12,428 nt of DNA from Phoronis ovalis (lineage: Eukaryota; Phoronida; Phoronidae), in contig JAOXYB010045215.1 of assembly GCA_028565635.1 (NCBI GenBank), positions 1 to 12,428 of the forward strand, in the 5' to 3' direction. Below are positions 8,401 through 12,428 of this stretch, piece by piece. Numbering within the stretch: position 1 is the stretch's first letter; each line of letters starts with the position of its first letter. Below the pieces are notes generated by a model, which saw only the letters and a list, made by a program, of their open reading frames with translations, was not told the DNA's origin and made no database searches. The position numbers were made by a program, and so were the translations under genes.

Positions 8401-11036
8401 TTTTTTAGTGGCCTCTGGCTCTCGGACCAGCGTAGCTGTCGAGCCCTGTATACAGATAGACTAGTTATACACACTAGGTATCACATACTCAATCTAACCA
8501 GCAATGCCATATATTTAATTGAATTGTGTTAGTGCCTAAATAACTGCATGTGGGGACATTTGGCTTTGACATGTGGAGCCTCCAAGCTTATGCAAACTGT
8601 TAATTTGGAATTCATTCTGTAGATAGTATACTGGTCAAGTCTAAGACAAATTAATAGCGTGCTAACAGCTACAACTACTGGGTTCTTTCTAATTCTTTAT
8701 AAGACATCACACACATTAACCTCAATGTTAACAGCAACAGTTCTCCCGCTTCAACACAATGTATTATTTTTAAGTTCACAGATAAATTGTAAACACACAT
8801 TTTCCGACCAGCTAATGTCACTGACTAACCTGGACGCTGTCTATCTCCATCACCTGAGTTTTGAGCTCTTAGCTCTCTGTTATCCTTCTTGTATTTCAGT
8901 AACTTAGATGTTAGTCTACTAATTTCATCCTACAAAAAACATAAACTGACAAAACAAAATAATACAAAGCCTAAAAGAATGTAATTAATTTTGTTACGTG
9001 TCATTTTTTTGTAAATCGTGTGTTATTCCCAGGAGCTCCGAGTATATATTGCATATTACCTGCTTACTAGATCTGATATATTTGTTTGTTATTTCATTGT
9101 TTTATCTACTTCAGTTGTTTTGGGTCTATATTTTCAAAGTCCTCTTCAATTTTGTTCTCACTAAGATACAGATGAAATAGATTTGTGGAAAATTTCATAA
9201 GCTTATCGATACCCACACTATTAAAGCAGTCTTTGTTTGCTATTCTCAACTATTTTTCTGTTAATGCAGCAAGCGCATCACATCCTAACTTGAAATAGTA
9301 TGTAGTCAGACATGTGGTATGGTACGGTGTGTGTGTTATTTATGCAAACATGTTTTTTGTTAAAATGCCAACATTTTGTTGTATGGTCAAAAACAACTAG
9401 CTGACTAAATAAGTAAAGTCGATGAACATATACTGATTTATAAACGTTTGTAGATTGTTTGATTTCATTTTACAGCATTGTAGATATGAAGTAAAAGGCA
9501 AAAACTGATTAATGTTTTTATTGAAACATAGTCAACATCAAACTACAGTAATTAGAAAAAATAATTGTTTTCTGTACCTCATATTCCTTAAAAAGCAAAT
9601 CCACTCTAGTTCGCCGAAGTTCAGCAGTAGAAAAGTCACCAGTTTCTTCTGTATGTGTAAGACCACCTAAAGCATTAGTGAGCTAATTTTAATTAACACC
9701 TTTCGTTACTACCAGTTTTAAGGTGTATGCTTTCTGAGAATCTCCTTAAAGCAAATTTGTAATGCAACTGAATGAGTGGACACAACTCTAACCAAAAATT
9801 ACATTTTCCACAAAACTCATGCACGTCAATGTTATGTATGTGTATAAACTAAGCGATGTCAGTACTCGATAGGTAAGAGGAAATCTGACTAATATTTGTG
9901 TTTTAACACAAAGAAACTACTAATCTGTTCTAACAAAAACTGGAAATACTCACAAAACAAAAATAGTCACAAAATTACAAACTGTTTTGTTGCAATCTTG
10001 TAGAAAAAGTAAATTTTGATGTTTAATGCTTACCTAACACAGGTCTACATGGGTTCTCCTTTGTAATCTCCACTCTACATGCTGGGCAGTGACTGTTTCT
10101 TTCTAACCAAACATCAATGCAACTGCGACAAAATACATGACTGTTTGGACATACAACGGGCTGTTTCACCTTAAATAACAAGATTCCTCTTTAGTCCTAA
10201 TAATAGGCACAATACTTATGTGTTGGTCCTAAAACTTTCCTATTCAAAAACTATCGTCTTTCGAAATTAACAAAAAACGATAAAAATTCACACACAACAA
10301 TGCTCTGATGGTCTTAGTTTGTTATTATCAAGTGAAAAATATATAAATATCTGTATCTCAATAAATACGTTGAATAGTGCCAATTTCTGGTATATAATCA
10401 ACGGTGAGACAGAGAAGCAACAAATTAATCGCGATTTAAAGCCGCCTTGAAACTGTCGAATGACTTCTCCTTGACGACCTCTTCCCTCAGTTGGTTCCAA
10501 TCTATTACAGTTCTTGGAAAGAATGGGTGTCTATAAATATCCGTATTACATCTGAAAGCAGCGAGTATTGTTTGTACTTGTAGAGTATTTTGTTAATATA
10601 AATTACTGGAATCATAATCCGCAAACTGTTTAGGATTTACAGATCATCTGTGTCTCTGTGGTATCAAGTATTTGTCAGAACAAATAGCTGGAGTCAAACC
10701 CTCAGCAACTTTAAATAGAAATAGCAGTCGTATTAAAACTATTAAATAAAGGAAACATGCAAACTCGTTAACACAAATCAAATAGAAAGAAAAAATCATT
10801 TACTTACTGTCTTTTCTAATACGTCTTTAGACAGGTTTAGACACTACTAAAGACTAAGCTAAGACTAGGTTCAGATGATCACTACAAGTAGCGATAGTTT
10901 TTCCTGATAGATATAAAAAACTACATGTATATAGAATGCAGCTTACCTTTCCAAGGCATACAGAGCATGCAATCGGCAGCGTGAACGCCACAGTTGTTGA
11001 TTGTACAAATTTACTGTTTTCAACTTTATCCGCCAT
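5449..11036 (-). CDS. OBI1: ORC ubiquitin ligase 1 orthologue (OBI1/RNF219), 7 exons, 776 aa
   Basis: Exons read on the minus strand as 11036-10947, 10169-10034, 9666-9578, 8929-8830, 7963-7839, 7592-7504 and 7150-5449. All introns are GT-AG with phases 0,1,0,1,0,2. The N-terminal RING matches RNF219 in spacing and context: C24-x2-C27, C37-x3-H41-x2-C44-x2-C47, then C58-PA-C61, followed by RVEITKENPC. Coiled-coil heptads cover about 90-130, 150-205 and 215-255. NRSPQRYGRYTLAALETKVE (206 onward) is the most diagnostic block and spans the exon 6/7 junction. The remaining 520 residues are Ser/Asn/Gln-rich and look disordered. Several S/T-P sites (267, 273, 278, 304, 320, 323) flank a basic KRKLNMDD at about 284-291. 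Known of the human protein (726 aa): it ubiquitylates ORC3 and ORC5 to promote origin firing, and it has been reported to associate with CCR4-NOT. The start at 11036 has a GCC-ATG-G context. In-frame ATGs at 11114 and 11069 are less likely because homology begins at MADK. Confidence 0.93.
8098..8448. mobile_element. Non-autonomous hAT-type element (MITE), 351 bp
   Basis: Lies in intron 4 of OBI1. The left end CAGGGCTCGACA (8098-8109) is repeated as a perfect 12-bp inverted copy at 8437-8448. The flanks carry an immediate direct duplication TATACAG at 8091-8097 and 8449-8455 (7 bp; hAT transposases normally make 8 bp, so one end base may have mutated). Ends beginning CAGGG are typical of hAT elements. 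The interior is markedly richer in GC than the surrounding intron. A 74-codon minus-strand frame inside it (8170-8394) shows no transposase features, so the copy is non-autonomous. Confidence 0.85.
8449..8829. other. Rest of OBI1 intron 4
   Basis: AT-rich sequence between the hAT-type element and the exon 4 donor. The short motif ACATGTGG or close variants recurs near 8546-8576. No gene, RNA or further element was recognised. Confidence 0.5.
8930..9577. other. Intron 3 of OBI1, no recognised content
   Basis: AT-rich intron between exon 3 (ending 9578) and exon 4 (starting 8929). A plus-strand open frame at 8998-9180 is rich in Leu, Phe and Ile, as expected of random AT-rich sequence, and has no family match. 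No terminal repeats were seen. Confidence 0.55.
9667..10033. other. Intron 2 of OBI1, no recognised content
   Basis: 367-base AT-rich intron between the RING exon 2 and exon 3. No coding, repeat or RNA signal is apparent. Confidence 0.55.
10425..10755 (-). pseudogene. Decayed C-terminus of a non-LTR retrotransposon ORF2 (reverse transcriptase)
   Basis: Reading the minus strand from about 10750 to the stop at 10427-10425 in one frame gives the characteristic end of CR1/Jockey-like ORF2 proteins. There is an RLLFLFKVAEGLTPA segment corresponding to the usual LxxLYKIxxGL, then PFFPRTVIDWNQL (the FFPRTxxxWN hallmark), then SFDSFKAALNRD just before TAA. Two in-frame stops interrupt it, between the first segment and the FFPRT block. 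The fragment is therefore inactive and heavily 5'-truncated, which is typical of this class. It sits in OBI1 intron 1 in the same orientation as the host gene. The clade cannot be fixed from such a short tail. Confidence 0.85.
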
Positions 11037-11044
11037 GGCGTTGA

Positions 11045-11054
11045 ACCGGAAGTG
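11045..11054 (+). promoter_or_regulatory. ETS/GABP-type site, OBI1 side
   Basis: ACCGGAAGTG is a full-consensus ETS site 9 bases upstream of the OBI1 start codon, so it lies in or beside the OBI1 5'UTR. In animals, tandem or paired sites of this type near start sites are common in housekeeping bidirectional promoters. Confidence 0.55.
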
Positions 11055-11274
11055 TGACCTAAAATTCATACGCAAGGTCAAACATTTAACAGTCTCATCG
11101 TTACGGTTAATCATGCATGTTTTACATTAATATAGCAAAAAGCAAACGAGGTAACAAGCAAAAGAGAATCTTTGTGCTATAAATTTGTTTGTAACAACGT
11201 GGTAATTTTAAGGAATATTTCCGGTTTGATTTTTAATGTTCAGGGTTACACTTATGTGGCGATGTGTTCCAGGG

Positions 11275-11295
11275 CACTTCCGGTTGCATGGCAAC
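11275..11295 (-). promoter_or_regulatory. ETS-type site overlapping an RFX-like X-box, SLC10A7 side
   Basis: CACTTCCGG (11275-11283) is the inverse of CCGGAAGTG. It is followed, sharing one G, by GTTGCATGGCAAC (11283-11295), whose GTTGC and GCAAC half-sites are separated by ATG, as in RFX motifs. Both are 59-79 bases upstream of the SLC10A7 ATG. Confidence 0.5.
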
Positions 11296-11353
11296 TGAAT
11301 GGTCTGAAACTTTTCTTGAGATGTTTTTATGAAGATACCCAAGTGAATGCAAC

Positions 11354-11453
11354 ATGACAGCAGTAGCTGCTATTGCTAAGAATTGGTTTTTAATAGGGAT
11401 TGTGGTGGTGATACTATTAGCTAAGTTTTATCCAGATATTGGAGTAAAAGGAG
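11354..11453 (+). CDS. SLC10A7: SLC10A7 first coding exon (sodium/bile acid cotransporter 7 family), partial
   Basis: The exon encodes 33 complete codons plus the first base of the next, starting MTAVAAIAKNW and ending at a GAG|GTATGT donor (intron begins 11454). The segment KNWFLIGIVVVILLAKF, then P-x-IGV-x-GG, aligns with the N-terminus of vertebrate SLC10A7, which has KDWFMVGIV, a similar hydrophobic run and IGVNGG before the exon 1 boundary. It would be the first membrane helix of a ten-helix transporter-like protein. The human protein acts in the secretory pathway; its loss disturbs calcium handling and glycosaminoglycan synthesis and causes a skeletal dysplasia. An in-frame TGA at 11330 and the AAC-ATG context support this start. 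The remaining exons lie past the right edge. The identification rests on one short exon. Confidence 0.82.
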
Positions 11454-11503
11454 GTATGTGAACGGACGTCTATTAAGTATTAATAAAATTTCCTTAAATT
11501 TGT

Positions 11504-11516
11504 TAAGAGGATCATG
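11504..11516 (+). repeat. Left flanking direct repeat of the fold-back element
   Basis: TAAGAGGATCATG matches TAAGAGGGATCATG at 12026-12039 except for one extra G. The pair brackets the fold-back element and may be a long or decayed target-site duplication. Confidence 0.5.
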
Positions 11517-12025
11517 ATGTAGTCCTGGTTCATGACGTTCTGCACTAGCTCTTGATAATCTGACTTGTGAGCTGTGCGAACAGTCATGGAATCTTACATA
11601 ACCAATTACAGTGAAAGTGCTCAAATTTGGAAATCTATGTAATTCCTACCGAATGAGTTTATCACTGTCCAGATTAATTCTCTGATTATCCAACTTTAAC
11701 CCTACCTTCCACTACTCCCATAACTAATTTAAAATTCCTGAATACAGTTTTTACTATGCAGTAAGCGTGTTTTACCCTGGCCCTGGGCCTCACACACTAA
11801 CCAAGTGTTTTGGCAAGTACCCCCACCACCCCTCTGGGTACCACCGCAGGAGTTGCAAATGGTTATAGGAGTAGTTGAAGTTCGATAATCAGAGTAATAT
11901 CTGGACGGTGATGTATGAACCCTTTCAGTAGGAATTACATAGATTTCCAAGTTTGAGCACTTTCAGAGTGCATAGCTCACAAGTCATATTATCAAGAGCT
12001 AGCACAGAACGTCATGAACCAGGAC
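11517..12025. mobile_element. Fold-back / MITE-like element with long imperfect inverted arms
   Basis: Lies in SLC10A7 intron 1. The left arm (11520-11725) is the imperfect reverse complement of the right arm (11862-12027). The outer block, TAGTCCTGGTTCATGACGTT onward, pairs over 58 bases with about four mismatches (11520-11577). After a gap of about 30 bases found only in the left arm, a second block (about 11613-11674) pairs closely, including GGAAATCTATGTAATTCCTA. A third, weaker block (11681-11725) completes the arms. About 135 bases form the loop, including a C-rich stretch near 11818-11834. TA flanks GTCCTGG at both ends, so a TA-target (mariner-like) origin is possible. No transposase frame is present. 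Confidence 0.85.
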
Positions 12026-12039
12026 TAAGAGGGATCATG
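12026..12039 (+). repeat. Right flanking direct repeat of the fold-back element
   Basis: TAAGAGGGATCATG is the partner of 11504-11516 and directly follows the terminal CCAGGAC of the right arm. Its first two bases also belong to the inverted repeat, so the exact element edge is ambiguous. Confidence 0.5.
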
Positions 12040-12428
12040 CTTGCAACATGGTGTTATCAGTGATCATTTTGAGCCAGTATTCGTTTGTTAAAGCGTTTAG
12101 GCTTCTTGTATGGTACTAGGTTGTGCACATCCACGTATAAAGGACCTAACAAATGTTGCATTTAATGATTTTAATCTAAGATATATTTTAGATCTAATTG
12201 AATGCATACATAATGTAGTGTTATGCCTCGATGGCATTACTCAACAAAATTGGACCGCATGATCATTCTAAATTCGCTGAAAAGAGTATTTATAATTTGG
12301 AATAAAGTCAACATCCTGTGCTACGCCCTATTTTGTTGAGTAATGCTAAATGGCAATCTAAGTAAACTCAGATGTTGTGTTCCGCTTCGTATTTAATATA
12401 ATTATAATACTTTACTATAAAAGGTAGT
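12040..12428. other. SLC10A7 intron 1, right part
   Basis: AT-rich intronic sequence running to the window edge. Apart from the 17-bp inverted repeat at 12234-12346, nothing is recognised. The second SLC10A7 exon is not within the window. Confidence 0.5.
12234..12346. repeat. 17-bp perfect inverted repeat enclosing 79 bp
   Basis: GCATTACTCAACAAAAT at 12234-12250 is repeated as its exact reverse complement at 12330-12346. The 79 bases between them do not pair further, and matching stops outside the arms. The span could be a very short MITE or the ends of an internally deleted transposon. No clear target duplication borders it. Confidence 0.7.

Larger units (their letters stand above)
11037..11353. 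promoter_or_regulatory. Bidirectional promoter between OBI1 and SLC10A7
   Basis: Only about 317 bases separate the divergent start codons. ACCGGAAGTG (11045-11054), a consensus ETS/GABP-type site, lies just ahead of the OBI1 ATG. The same core in the opposite orientation, CACTTCCGG, is at 11275-11283, 71 bases before the SLC10A7 ATG. A weaker TTTCCGG lies near 11218. GTTGCATGGCAAC (11283-11295) overlaps the second site and resembles an RFX X-box. TGACCT and AAGGTCA half-sites lie near 11055 and 11073. A TATAAAT at 11178-11184 is present but may be chance. Motif identity is read directly; function is inferred. Confidence 0.65.

Noticed and set aside
8998-9180. 60-codon hydrophobic plus-strand frame
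   Set aside because: Lies within OBI1 intron 3, with composition expected of random AT-rich DNA and no homology.
11037-11114. N-terminal extension of OBI1 from in-frame ATGs at 11114 or 11069
   Set aside because: Family homology starts at MADKVEN, the ATG at 11036 has the better start context, and the extension would cover the ETS site.
11172-11357. Plus-strand frame across the promoter into SLC10A7
   Set aside because: It is in a different frame from the conserved SLC10A7 exon and shows no family features.
11421-11950. Minus-strand frames at 11421-11624 and 11729-11950
   Set aside because: They fall in the arms of the fold-back element and mirror each other's inverted sequence, not a protein.

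Overview
This is eukaryotic nuclear DNA, almost certainly metazoan. It is AT-rich, and its genes are split by short GT-AG introns that carry relics of transposable elements. Two of the three genes are recognisable animal orthologues: the ORC ubiquitin ligase OBI1/RNF219 and the transporter SLC10A7. The type of repeats (a short hAT-like element, fold-back elements, a decayed non-LTR retrotransposon tail) and the compact introns suggest an invertebrate, perhaps a marine lophotrochozoan, but the species cannot be named from the sequence alone. There are no bacterial operons, ribosomal or tRNA genes, or CRISPR arrays.

Layout from left to right. Positions 1-340 are upstream or 5'UTR sequence. Positions 341-5021 (+) hold a seven-exon gene for a 450-residue protein with an N-terminal F-box followed by WD40-like propeller blades, a probable SCF substrate receptor of the FBXW type. 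Positions 11036-5449 (-) hold a seven-exon gene for a 776-residue OBI1 orthologue: an N-terminal C3HC4 RING split over exons 1 and 2, coiled coils over exons 3-7, and a long Ser/Asn/Gln-rich tail in one large last exon. The two genes are tail to tail, with stop codons 427 bases apart. Positions 11354-11453 (+) are the first coding exon of SLC10A7, whose remaining exons lie beyond the right edge.

OBI1 and SLC10A7 are head to head, with start codons about 317 bases apart. The shared interval has an ETS-type CCGGAAGTG motif at each end and an RFX-like palindrome next to the SLC10A7-side site, as expected of a compact bidirectional housekeeping promoter.

The introns hold five structures not explained by genes: a 351-bp hAT-type element with 12-bp perfect terminal inverted repeats and a TATACAG flank duplication (8098-8448); the decayed C-terminus of a non-LTR retrotransposon ORF2 (10425-10755); a roughly 510-bp fold-back element with long imperfect arms and flanking direct repeats (11517-12025); a 17-bp perfect inverted repeat (12234-12346); and a weaker MITE-like inverted repeat (2431-2705). 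I found no convincing new multi-gene system. The most interesting points are the conserved OBI1 architecture, the unassigned F-box/WD gene converging on it, the shared promoter and the undescribed fold-back elements.
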